DNA of 23,828 bases from RGIG5299 sp045542315 (GTDB lineage: Bacteria > Bacillota > Clostridia > Oscillospirales > RGIG5299): contig JAZQKU010000039.1 in assembly GCA_045542315.1 (NCBI GenBank), positions 1 through 23,828 on the forward strand, written 5' to 3'. Below, in pieces: positions 12,133-19,889 of this stretch; position 1 is the first letter of the stretch, and each line of letters starts with the position of its first letter. The translations under genes were made by a program, and so were the position numbers. The notes below the pieces were generated by a model, which saw only the letters and a list, made by a program, of their open reading frames with translations, made no database searches and was not told the DNA's origin.

Positions 12133-15100
12133 ATGAATACAAAATCATTTGTAAAATCTTTTATCAAACCCGATACCTCTTATCACCCCAATCTTATGTG
12201 GTTCTGGAATGACAGGATCACAAAAGATGAAATTGAATTTCAAATCAAGGAATTCAAGAAATCAGAGATCTACGAATTCTTCGTCCATCCTCTTTGGGGA
12301 TATGAGATCGATTATCTTGACGATAACTTCTTCGATCTCATAAAATTCACCGTTAAAACCGCAAAGGATAACGGAATGAAATTCTGGATATACGACGATT
12401 ACTGCTGGCCCTCCGGTATTGCCGGCGGCAAGCTTCTTATCGAGAAGCCTGAAACCAACGGCGTCATTTTACTTACCAAGCAGATCAAGCTCTACGCCGC
12501 AGAGCCTCTTAATACCGACATCTACGGCGGCGAATTCATAAGCGCGCTTGCCGTACATAAAAATATGTTTGACAGGAAGGAAGATATCACCCCGAAGGTC
12601 AAGGTCACCAAGACCGAGGCGGGATATCACCTCTACTGTGACATCGATTGCTGTTCGAACGTAACCGTATGGCTCACCTACACCGCACCCAGCATCGGTC
12701 TTTGCGCGGGCGGCATGTGGTCAAAATTTTCCGAATACAAGGGCGGTTGGCTTGATGCCAATGACGCAGATGCCGCAAAAGCATTTATCGACAGCACCTA
12801 TGAAAAATACAAGGAAGCAATAGGCGAGGAATTCGGCAAAACCGTTGTCGGAACCTTCAGTGACGAAGCAAACAACTACTGCTTCTTCGATAATGCATGG
12901 TATTCACAGCCCTCGGGCTCCTTCCCCGTAACTACCTGGCCCTGGAGTAAAAAGTTCCTTGAGACCTTTGAAAAGGAGCACGGCTACGATTTCGCCCCCC
13001 ACGCCTACGCTTTGGGATACGATGCGGTTGACAGTGAAATTATTAAAATCAGATACGATTACTGGCAGACCATGTCACATCTTTTTGCCGATAATTATCT
13101 CAAGCAGATAGTTGATTGGTGCCGTGAAAACAACATTTACTTCACCGGTCACCTTTCGGGCGAAGAATCGATCATGTGGCACGCTTACCAGATGGGTGAC
13201 AGCTACCTTGCCCTTTCAAAATTTGATATGCCCGGTATAGATAACCTCTTCTCCAACGGTTACGTAGGCGAGCTTATGATGACTCTTACTGCAAAGCTTG
13301 CAGTAACCGCCGCAAAGTTAAATAAGCGTCCGAGAGTTATGTGCGAAACCTTCTCCGGCTCCGGCTGGGATATGAAGCTTCAGCAGATAAGACGTTGCTT
13401 ACAGCGCCTTATTACCGCAGGTATTAACCTCACACAGTATATGGGCGGTTATTATTCGCTCAACGAGGGCCGTCGCCGTTACAACTACTGCTATCCGCCT
13501 TCACACAACTACAACAATCCCCTTTTCAAATATTACAATCAGATAAATATTGAAATGGGAAGACTTAACGCGGTTTCCGCAGCTTCGGTCATTGATTCTA
13601 AAATATTCCTCGTTCTTCCCGTAGTCAGCGAGCAGATAGACAGAATGCTTCAGCCCGTTCTTGACCTTGCATGGCATTCTACCGCAAACGCTCTCGTTTA
13701 CGGCAGATACGAATACGACGTTGCTTCCGAGAGAGCACTTGATGATGCAAGGGTCAAAAACGGAAAGATGGTTATAAACGGCTTTGAATACGAGCAGCTT
13801 ATAATTTCGGAAATGCATTACACCTCCGATAATTTCATCAAGCTTTTGAAGAAGTATATCAAAGCAGGCGGTAAGGTGCTTTTCGTCAATAAGACGGAAA
13901 TTATGGCAGCCGACACAGGCGTTATCTACGATTTCTCAGCTGAAGTCAACAACAAGAACGTAACGAAGATAGTAATCGATCCCGCAAAGGCAGACGCTCC
14001 CACGGTTTCCGCACAGCTCAAAAAGGCTATCGGAAACATTGAGACCCTTACTATCGACAGCGACGTTGAAAGAGTATATTACAGCCACCGCGCAAACGGC
14101 AAGGACGACGTATTCTTTATAACCAACGACAATGCCGAGCATCTTGAACTTGAATGCACCTATAACGGCAAAAAGAAGCTTTATATGATGGATTATACCG
14201 ACGGCTCCGTTTACTCGATTCCCGCAAAGGTCAAAAACGGAAAATCGCTCTTCACCTTCACCTCTCAGTCTTACAGCACCGCAGTAATCCTCGCAACAGA
14301 TAACGGTATTGATGCTGCGGCGCTCCCCGTTGCAACCGATATTGAATTCAACGGCGAATTTACTCTCGACGGCAAATGGAGCTTCAAGACTTCAGAGGAT
14401 AACTGGGCAATAATGCTTACCAAAATGCTTCCCTCCTCCAAGGAGCTTCTCAAAATCAATGATAACGTTGCTTTTGCAAACGCTTGTGTAAAGGATCTTG
14501 AAAACGCAGGAAGCATTGCAAACTTCGAAATACCCGGAGGATACGGAATCGGCGTTGGAGATGAATACGCTGCTTGCGGTCTCTTCACTGTCGAGGATAT
14601 GCCTTCAAGACTTCGTCTTATCATCGAAACCGAGGACGGCTGCGCAGTTTTGATCAACGGCAACGATATTACCGCAGAGCTTAAAAAGATAAAGCTTTGG
14701 GGTATAAGAGAAAAGGAAGCAGATATTCTCAAATACGTAAGAGAAGGCGTCAACACTCTCGTATTCAAGAGCAAGGTACCCGCATGGAAGGGCCCCCACG
14801 TTATGCCCGCTTCCTTCTTGCAGGGTGACTTCAAATTAGGTGATAACACCACCCTTAAGAAGTTAGGAAAGGCTATCAAGCCCGCAATTTGGACCACTCA
14901 GGGCTTCAGGAACTACTCGGGTGAGGCAACCTATTCAACCACCTTTGAGATGGAGACAATTCCCTCTTGCGCAATGCTCAACATTCCCACCTCCGACATC
15001 GTTAAGGTAACCGTCAACGGCAAGAATCTCGGCAGATTCTACGTTGCTCCCTACGACGTTGATATCACCGACGCATTGTCTGTTGGCAAAAATACTCTTG

Positions 15101-15246
15101 AGCTTGAATTTACAAGCTGCTACAAGAGCTTACAGCAGGAGGAAAACTACGATCTCTATTATCAGGGATATCTCAAATATCTCGGAAAAGCAGAGGCTGT
15201 TGAATCCGGACTCATTTCTGCTCCTACAATTAAGATAGCAGAATAA
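12133..15246 (+). CDS. GH106-like glycoside hydrolase (alpha-L-rhamnosidase type)
   Basis: A 1037-residue paralogue of the preceding protein, also without a signal peptide. It opens with YHPNLMWFWND, HPLWGYEIDY and IYDDYCWPSGIAGGKL, typical of GH106-like enzymes. The candidate carboxylates are FSDEA (Glu245) and GHLSGEE (Glu344 or Glu345). A conserved CETFSGSGWDM stretch follows, with a GGYYSLNEGRRRYNYCYPP loop. After about 720 come beta-sandwich domains, the last near 925-1010 with VNGKNLGRFYVAPYDVDIT and VGKNTLELEFTS. AAAGGA lies about eight bases before the ATG. Compared with its neighbour it seems to favour C-ending codons (ttc, aac, gac), perhaps a sign of high expression. The pair may remove different linkages from one substrate; this is inference. 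Confidence 0.72.
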   Translation: MNTKSFVKSFIKPDTSYHPNLMWFWNDRITKDEIEFQIKEFKKSEIYEFFVHPLWGYEIDYLDDNFFDLIKFTVKTAKDNGMKFWIYDDYCWPSGIAGGKLLIEKPETNGVILLTKQIKLYAAEPLNTDIYGGEFISALAVHKNMFDRKEDITPKVKVTKTEAGYHLYCDIDCCSNVTVWLTYTAPSIGLCAGGMWSKFSEYKGGWLDANDADAAKAFIDSTYEKYKEAIGEEFGKTVVGTFSDEANNYCFFDNAWYSQPSGSFPVTTWPWSKKFLETFEKEHGYDFAPHAYALGYDAVDSEIIKIRYDYWQTMSHLFADNYLKQIVDWCRENNIYFTGHLSGEESIMWHAYQMGDSYLALSKFDMPGIDNLFSNGYVGELMMTLTAKLAVTAAKLNKRPRVMCETFSGSGWDMKLQQIRRCLQRLITAGINLTQYMGGYYSLNEGRRRYNYCYPPSHNYNNPLFKYYNQINIEMGRLNAVSAASVIDSKIFLVLPVVSEQIDRMLQPVLDLAWHSTANALVYGRYEYDVASERALDDARVKNGKMVINGFEYEQLIISEMHYTSDNFIKLLKKYIKAGGKVLFVNKTEIMAADTGVIYDFSAEVNNKNVTKIVIDPAKADAPTVSAQLKKAIGNIETLTIDSDVERVYYSHRANGKDDVFFITNDNAEHLELECTYNGKKKLYMMDYTDGSVYSIPAKVKNGKSLFTFTSQSYSTAVILATDNGIDAAALPVATDIEFNGEFTLDGKWSFKTSEDNWAIMLTKMLPSSKELLKINDNVAFANACVKDLENAGSIANFEIPGGYGIGVGDEYAACGLFTVEDMPSRLRLIIETEDGCAVLINGNDITAELKKIKLWGIREKEADILKYVREGVNTLVFKSKVPAWKGPHVMPASFLQGDFKLGDNTTLKKLGKAIKPAIWTTQGFRNYSGEATYSTTFEMETIPSCAMLNIPTSDIVKVTVNGKNLGRFYVAPYDVDITDALSVGKNTLELEFTSCYKSLQQEENYDLYYQGYLKYLGKAEAVESGLISAPTIKIAE

Positions 15247-15259
15247 ATTGAAATATATA

Positions 15260-15290
15260 AAAAGCCACGGAAGAATTTTCCGTGGCTTTT
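15260..15290 (+). terminator. Terminator of the hydrolase operon
   Basis: AAAAGCCACGGAA (15260-15272) pairs perfectly with TTCCGTGGCTTTT (15278-15290). The flanking A and T runs allow action in both directions; both neighbouring genes are on the plus strand. Confidence 0.9.
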
Positions 15291-15302
15291 ACATTATTTT
15301 CC

Positions 15303-15352
15303 GTAAATATCCTTTCGGTTTCGGCAGATACTATGAGCGTTACCGAAAGGAG
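15303..15352 (+). promoter_or_regulatory. Possible forespore promoter and RBS-masking inverted repeat of spoIVB
   Basis: GATACTA (15327-15333) resembles the sigma-G -10 (CATWHTA), and GTAAA (15303-15307) loosely matches its -35 at a 19-base spacing. Independently, TCCTTTCGGT (15310-15319) is perfectly complementary to ACCGAAAGGA (15342-15351), which covers the AAAGGAG ribosome binding site. RNA starting after 15333 would lack the left arm; read-through RNA would contain it. Confidence 0.45.
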
Positions 15353-15359
15353 TTTTGAA

Positions 15360-16532
15360 ATGAAATTTTTTAAGGCAGCAGCCGTAATAGCTTGCGGTAT
15401 AGTTGCATCTGTTACTACTGTAACGGCTTTTCGTGAGCCGATCAAAAGCAATTCCGCAGTTACGGCATACCCGCTTTTGGTTGCGGCTGATACAGACACT
15501 AACGGAGATTCCGTTACCATGCTTTTCAAAAGCAACAAAAGTATATTGAATTTCGTTCAAAAAGAAGAGCTAAAAATGCTTATACCTTTAGGTACACCCT
15601 TTGGAATAAAGTTATATACCGAAGGAGTTTTGGTTGTCGGCTTTTCCGACGTTAAAACCCAAAACGGCAATCTCAACCCCTGTTACAGTGCGGGAATAAG
15701 AAAAGGAGATAGCTTGCTATCCATCAACGGCGAAAAGATATCATCTAATGAGAATATCGCCGAAATCGTTACAGAATCAAACGGTACGCCGCTCGAAATA
15801 AAATATAAACGTTCGGGCGCAGTTTACACGGTAACGGTAAAACCCGCATTACAAACAGACGGACAGTGGAAAATCGGCATCTGGATAAGAGACAGTGCCG
15901 CAGGTATCGGTACAGTTACCTTTGTTGATCCGAAAACCGGTGTTTTCGGCGGGCTTGGACATGGTATCTGCGACGTTGACACCGGAAAGCTTATGCCTTT
16001 AAAAAAGGCGTCGGTCTATGACGTTATAATTGATAACGTCACTGCCGGAAAAAAAGGTGATCCCGGTGAGCTTTTGGGAAGATTTGCCTCAAATGAAGCT
16101 TGCGGAGATATTTTTATAAATTCCCAAAACGGCGTTTACGGCACTCTTAACGGTGATTTTTCATCATACAAAGCCTATCCCGTTGCCGATTACAGTGAGA
16201 TAACCTCAGGCTACGCTACGGTAATTTCTACCGTGAGCGGTAATACTCCAAAGGAATATTCCGTAAGGGTCGAGAAGGTCTCCGATAAGTTAAAAAGCGA
16301 GAAGAATTTTATCATTCGCATTACCGACGAGACACTTCTCGATACCACAAACGGAATCGTGCAGGGCATGAGCGGAAGCCCGATTATCCAGAACGGAAAG
16401 ATCATAGGAGCAGTTACACACGTGCTCGTAAATGATCCGCAAAAGGGATACGGCATCTATATCGGCAATATGCTGAAAACGGCAGATTCGCTTGATATTT
16501 TCACCGAAAATCCGTTACCTCTTTCCGCATAA
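15360..16532 (+). CDS. spoIVB: SpoIVB-like sporulation serine peptidase (S55)
   Basis: A 390-residue protein with an N-terminal signal-anchor (MKFFKAAAVIACGIVASVTTVTA), a PDZ domain at about 85-170 (GFSDVKTQNGNLNPCYSAGIRKGD, a classic PDZ ligand groove start), and an S55 peptidase domain. The catalytic His is His201 in GLGHGICDVDTG and the Ser is Ser338 in QGMSGSPI, followed by the diagnostic GAVTHVLVNDPQKGYGI. In Bacillus this forespore-secreted protease cuts SpoIVFA to trigger sigma-K activation. ATG 15360 is chosen for its AAAGGAG; the longer frame starting at 15282 lies in a terminator. In most spore-formers spo0A follows directly. Here a strong bidirectional terminator and a convergent gene follow, so the gene has been moved or is a second copy. 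Confidence 0.93.
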   Translation: MKFFKAAAVIACGIVASVTTVTAFREPIKSNSAVTAYPLLVAADTDTNGDSVTMLFKSNKSILNFVQKEELKMLIPLGTPFGIKLYTEGVLVVGFSDVKTQNGNLNPCYSAGIRKGDSLLSINGEKISSNENIAEIVTESNGTPLEIKYKRSGAVYTVTVKPALQTDGQWKIGIWIRDSAAGIGTVTFVDPKTGVFGGLGHGICDVDTGKLMPLKKASVYDVIIDNVTAGKKGDPGELLGRFASNEACGDIFINSQNGVYGTLNGDFSSYKAYPVADYSEITSGYATVISTVSGNTPKEYSVRVEKVSDKLKSEKNFIIRITDETLLDTTNGIVQGMSGSPIIQNGKIIGAVTHVLVNDPQKGYGIYIGNMLKTADSLDIFTENPLPLSA

Positions 16533-16534
16533 AA

Positions 16535-16569
16535 AATACGGCGTCTTTGTTATGCAAAGACGCCGTATT
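16535..16569. terminator. Bidirectional terminator between convergent genes
   Basis: A perfect 15-bp stem: AATACGGCGTCTTTG (16535-16549) with CAAAGACGCCGTATT (16555-16569). On the minus strand a run of T follows; on the plus strand the tail is less rich in T. It serves spoIVB and the facing lipoprotein gene. Confidence 0.9.
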
Positions 16570-16576
16570 GCTTTCT

Positions 16577-17524
16577 CTATTTTTCTACTCCGCTTATAAC
16601 GATGTTTTTAAAGGACATTTCGTGCGTAAACGTTCCCGATACCTCTGTGGAAATATAGAAGTTTTCAAGGACGAGGTCTTCGATCTCGGTGCTTGTAAAA
16701 TAATTTTTAGCCTTGGACTTTTCAAGTGCCTCACCGATAAGTGAAATAAGCTCGCATTTTACCGTATGCCATTCCTTATCGTGAACCGAAGAATCAATAT
16801 ATTCCCTCATATTGGGGCAATAAATAAGAGTATCTGTTGCACCTTCAAACCCCGAATCGACCATATAGCTTCCCGTAGGAATCTCTTTTCTGTCGTCAAA
16901 CATAGTAAGACCAAGCCAGATAAAGCTCTGGTAATCCTCGGATTGGGGATTGTTGTTTCGCAAAATAAAGTAAATATTCGTTTGTGCGCACATTATGTTG
17001 GGATTGTGCTCCTCGGGAGTCATGTGATTTACGAGGTTATTGTGCTGAACGTCAATAGAAAGATTCAGCTCGGAAAAATTCGCCGCACCGATACCGTTTT
17101 CAAATCTCTGCTCAAACATAAGATGCACCCAAGGATCCGAAACTTGCGTTCTCGGAGTTTCGTACTCATTATTGCAATAAAGCGCAAAGTTTAAAACGTA
17201 ATCTCCGTTTTCGTCTTTATAGACTCTTACCTTCTTGCCATCATTTTCATAAAGCTTTTCATTTGCGGTGTCAACCTTGAGCGAATCATTTTTCATAATG
17301 AAACGGCTGTTATTCTGATACATAAACCAACTTCTCGGGCCCTTTCCGAAGGTAGCGAGATTACCGATCGAAATGCCTTTGTTAAAAAGCATAAAACCGT
17401 TTTGAAACTCAGTATCTTTTAAAAGATTATTCATTTTGTTTTCTCCTTTACAGCCTGAAAACGCAAATATACCGGTCAACATCATACAAGCTACAGTTAC
17501 GAACGAAATTAATTTTTTCAACAT
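16577..17524 (-). CDS. Lipoprotein of unknown function
   Basis: A 315-residue secreted lipoprotein. After Lys-Lys near the N-terminus comes a hydrophobic stretch (LISFVTVACMMLTGIFAF) and a lipobox FSGC with Cys25; Phe at the -3 place is unusual. The mature part is rich in aromatic residues and beta-type segments (DPWVHLMFEQRF, FIWLGLTMFDD, KNIVISG at the end) and could be a jelly-roll of the concanavalin type, but I recognise no family. I prefer ATG 17524 because GGAG (17535-17538) is ten bases away; a TTG at 17533 is too close to that signal. One base separates it from the stop of the upstream dehydrogenase gene, so the two are translated from one mRNA. It might bind or process a glycan outside the cell. 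Confidence 0.75.
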   Translation of the reverse strand: MLKKLISFVTVACMMLTGIFAFSGCKGENKMNNLLKDTEFQNGFMLFNKGISIGNLATFGKGPRSWFMYQNNSRFIMKNDSLKVDTANEKLYENDGKKVRVYKDENGDYVLNFALYCNNEYETPRTQVSDPWVHLMFEQRFENGIGAANFSELNLSIDVQHNNLVNHMTPEEHNPNIMCAQTNIYFILRNNNPQSEDYQSFIWLGLTMFDDRKEIPTGSYMVDSGFEGATDTLIYCPNMREYIDSSVHDKEWHTVKCELISLIGEALEKSKAKNYFTSTEIEDLVLENFYISTEVSGTFTHEMSFKNIVISGVEK

Positions 17525-17525
17525 A

Positions 17526-18761
17526 TTATTCAATCTCCGATATATTAACTACACGGGACTCTTTTCTTGACTTTTCTGCAGCAAATACAACCGTATGGCT
17601 TGCAAGGCTTTCCTGAATGTCGGTAAGGATTATTGTAGGATCCTCGTTTCTTATAGCCTCAAAGAGGTTCTGAACAACAAGGAAGTCTCCGCCGCCGTGA
17701 CCGATAACACCTGCGGGAGGAATTACGATAGTTTCTTCGTTTCTTGTTGTAAAGTCATAAAGCTTTACTGTGTTCGTGAGGAGATTGCATTCGAGGCAGC
17801 CGTGAGTTCCGTTTACTCTCATTATGCGGTTTCCGTAATGGAAGGCCGTAAGAGTGAGAGTTGCGGTTTCTCCGCCCTCGAATTCCATAGCAACGACCTG
17901 ATGGTCGCAAACGTTGTTGTCACAGTGCCAAACGCATCTGCCGTAGGGGCCTGTTTTGAGTTCTTCCATAATAGATTCCTCGTCCTGCTTGGGAAGAACT
18001 ATCGCCCAACCGTCACGCAAATATACCTTAAGGCAGTTATACTGACATTTGTTTATGTGAGGACAACCGTCAAGGCAGCGTGCGGGCGCGTCCTTAGGCG
18101 CAAACTCGGGCTTGAAATATGACTGCGAGCCAAACGAAGAAGCCTTTGTGCATTTCTTGCCAAGCAAATAGCCGATAAGATCTATATCGTGGCAGCATTT
18201 TGCCATAAGAATAAACGAGGACTTTTCCTCAACGCCCCAATTACCTCTTATATAAGACGAGGAATAGTGAATGTCACCGATGCCCTCTATCTGGTCGATA
18301 TTCATAACCTTGCCTATTCTGCCACTGTCTATAATTTTCTTGACGCCTGTATAGAAATTATTATGTCGAAGCGAATGGCAAACGCTGCTGATAACGCCGG
18401 TTTCTCTCTGAACTCTTGCAATCTCCTTACATTCGTCAAGATCAACAGCCATAGGCTTTTCAAGGAGTACGTGATATCCTGCCTTCATAAGCGGAATTAC
18501 CTGATGGATATGGTCCTTATCCATGGTCATAACAAATGCAGCATCGGCAATCTTTCCCTGCTTAAGAAAATCGTCGAGATTGGAAAATATCATTTCGTCG
18601 GGGAGACCGGTCTGAAGCTTTGCTTCCCTTCTTCTCACCTCACGTGTTTCGACAACTGCAACGACCTTGCCTACAAGTGTCGGGGTAGTTCTTATTATGT
18701 CTGCAAAAAGCTTTCCTCTGTTTCCGTAACCTATTATTGCAACCTTCAGTTCTTTTATCAT
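17526..18761 (-). CDS. Gfo/Idh/MocA dehydrogenase with cysteine-rich insert
   Basis: A 411-residue cytoplasmic NAD(P)-dependent sugar dehydrogenase. The Rossmann fold opens with VAIIGYGNRG (7-16). EKP (101-103) provides the usual catalytic lysine, and CCHDID (189-194) supplies the His/Asp region of the active site. An insert carries Cys229, Cys233, Cys239 and Cys243, then Cys276, Cys280 and Cys285, spaced like a metal or iron-sulfur site. I recall this insert in uncharacterised relatives. It is longer than the typical 330-370 residues mainly because of it. The start has a G-rich site (AAAAGGGG) about ten bases upstream. It is the first gene of a two-gene operon, divergent from the ROK operon with further Gfo/Idh proteins. 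Confidence 0.88.
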   Translation of the reverse strand: MIKELKVAIIGYGNRGKLFADIIRTTPTLVGKVVAVVETREVRRREAKLQTGLPDEMIFSNLDDFLKQGKIADAAFVMTMDKDHIHQVIPLMKAGYHVLLEKPMAVDLDECKEIARVQRETGVISSVCHSLRHNNFYTGVKKIIDSGRIGKVMNIDQIEGIGDIHYSSSYIRGNWGVEEKSSFILMAKCCHDIDLIGYLLGKKCTKASSFGSQSYFKPEFAPKDAPARCLDGCPHINKCQYNCLKVYLRDGWAIVLPKQDEESIMEELKTGPYGRCVWHCDNNVCDHQVVAMEFEGGETATLTLTAFHYGNRIMRVNGTHGCLECNLLTNTVKLYDFTTRNEETIVIPPAGVIGHGGGDFLVVQNLFEAIRNEDPTIILTDIQESLASHTVVFAAEKSRKESRVVNISEIE

Positions 18762-18790
18762 TGTAATATGCCCCTTTTACTTTTTTCTTT

Positions 18791-18819
18791 ATTTTAATAT
18801 ATTTTTTTCTGTTTGTCAA
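18791..18819 (-). promoter_or_regulatory. Promoter of the dehydrogenase-lipoprotein operon
   Basis: On the minus strand, TTGACA (18814-18819), 17 bases, TAAAAT (18791-18796). A 14-bp AT-only palindrome (18826-18839) lies upstream, between this promoter and the divergent one. Confidence 0.75.
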
Positions 18820-18873
18820 GCCTTTATATAAATTTATATTTACATTTTTATATAGCGAAATTCTGAAAAGCTA

Positions 18874-18902
18874 TTGACAAAACCCCTTTAAAATGGTATC
18901 TT
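18874..18902 (+). promoter_or_regulatory. Promoter of the ROK operon
   Basis: TTGACA (18874-18879), 17 bases, TATCTT (18897-18902). ATGG directly precedes the -10, as it does in the hydrolase promoter at 9501-9504. Confidence 0.65.
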
Positions 18903-18922
18903 ATTAAAGGAGGCGATTATAT

Positions 18923-19873
18923 ATGTATTATATTGGAGTAGATTTGGGCGGAACAAAAATTGCCGTAGGTATTGTAAGCGTTTACGGCAAGCTTTTATAC
19001 AAATACAGCTTAAGAACGGAAGCCGATAAAGGTGTTGAAACCGTTATAGGCAATATAATAAAAGGCATAGACGCCGCTCTTGAAAATTACGGAATAAATA
19101 TAAACAACGTTGCTTCAATAGGAATCGGCAGTCCCGGTGTTATTGATTCGGAAAGCGGAACAGTTATTGCGGCATTTAATATTAAAGGAATGCAAAACAC
19201 ACCTCTTGCCGACGAAGTAAGCAAGCATTTCGGCAAAAACGTTTACGTTTCAAACGACGCCAACTGTGCGGCTTTGGGCGAAGTAACGTCAGGTGCCGCC
19301 AAAGGATATTCAAACGCTATAATGATCACTTTAGGCACCGGCGTCGGCGGCGGACTTATTATAAACGGAAAGCTTTACGAGGGCGGCGGCTCAAAGGGCG
19401 CCGAGCTCGGTCATATCGTTGTTAATCACAACGGAAATCTTTGCACCTGCGGAAGAAGAGGCTGTTGGGAGACCTACGCTTCGGTTACCGCGCTTATCAA
19501 AAGCACCAAAGAGGCGGCGGAGAATAATCCCGATTCAATTCTCGCAAGAGTGGTTTCAGAAAGCGACTCTGTAAACGGAAAAACCGTTTTTTCTGCTTTG
19601 GAGCAAGGCTGCGAGGTTGCAAAAACCGTTTTTGATGAATACGTTTATTACGTTGCCGAGGGCATTATTGACCTCACTAACATCTTCCGTCCCGAAATTG
19701 TTCTTATCGGCGGCGGTGTTTCGCACGAGGGCGAAAAGCTGATCTCCCCCATACGTGATTACGTTTCAAAAAACAGCTACGGAGCGGGAGTAATAGAAAT
19801 CCCGAAAATCGAAAGAGCCACATTAGGTAACGATGCCGGCATTATAGGTGCCGCAATGTTTGCCAAAAAATAA
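18923..19873 (+). CDS. ROK family sugar kinase, glucokinase-like
   Basis: A 316-residue cytoplasmic sugar kinase. The phosphate-binding motif DLGGTK (7-12) opens the protein. NDAN holds the catalytic Asp112, GTGVGGG (138-144) is the second phosphate loop, and the ROK signature ELGH (161-164) is followed by a zinc site with His164, Cys174, Cys176 and Cys181 (CTCGRRGC). There is no helix-turn-helix, so it is an enzyme and not a NagC-type repressor. It should phosphorylate glucose or a related hexose with ATP. It has an AAAGGAGG-type site before ATG 18923, and it leads a tight five-gene operon (gaps of 10-17 bases), so its likely substrate is the sugar released by the downstream enzymes. Confidence 0.92.
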   Translation: MYYIGVDLGGTKIAVGIVSVYGKLLYKYSLRTEADKGVETVIGNIIKGIDAALENYGININNVASIGIGSPGVIDSESGTVIAAFNIKGMQNTPLADEVSKHFGKNVYVSNDANCAALGEVTSGAAKGYSNAIMITLGTGVGGGLIINGKLYEGGGSKGAELGHIVVNHNGNLCTCGRRGCWETYASVTALIKSTKEAAENNPDSILARVVSESDSVNGKTVFSALEQGCEVAKTVFDEYVYYVAEGIIDLTNIFRPEIVLIGGGVSHEGEKLISPIRDYVSKNSYGAGVIEIPKIERATLGNDAGIIGAAMFAKK

Positions 19874-19889
19874 TAACGGAGTGATAAAA

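Noticed and set aside
14271..14897. Long minus-strand ORF of 208 codons inside the second hydrolase
   Set aside because: It lies fully antisense to a gene with clear motifs, has no ribosome binding site I can see, and its translation resembles no protein.
17595..18122. Plus-strand ORF of 175 codons opposite the cysteine-rich dehydrogenase, and a similar one at 18189-18797
   Set aside because: Both are antisense frames of a well-supported gene; the second even runs across the minus-strand start region.
18826..18839. 14-bp palindrome between the divergent carbohydrate promoters as an operator
   Set aside because: It consists only of A and T in a very AT-rich stretch, where such palindromes arise easily.
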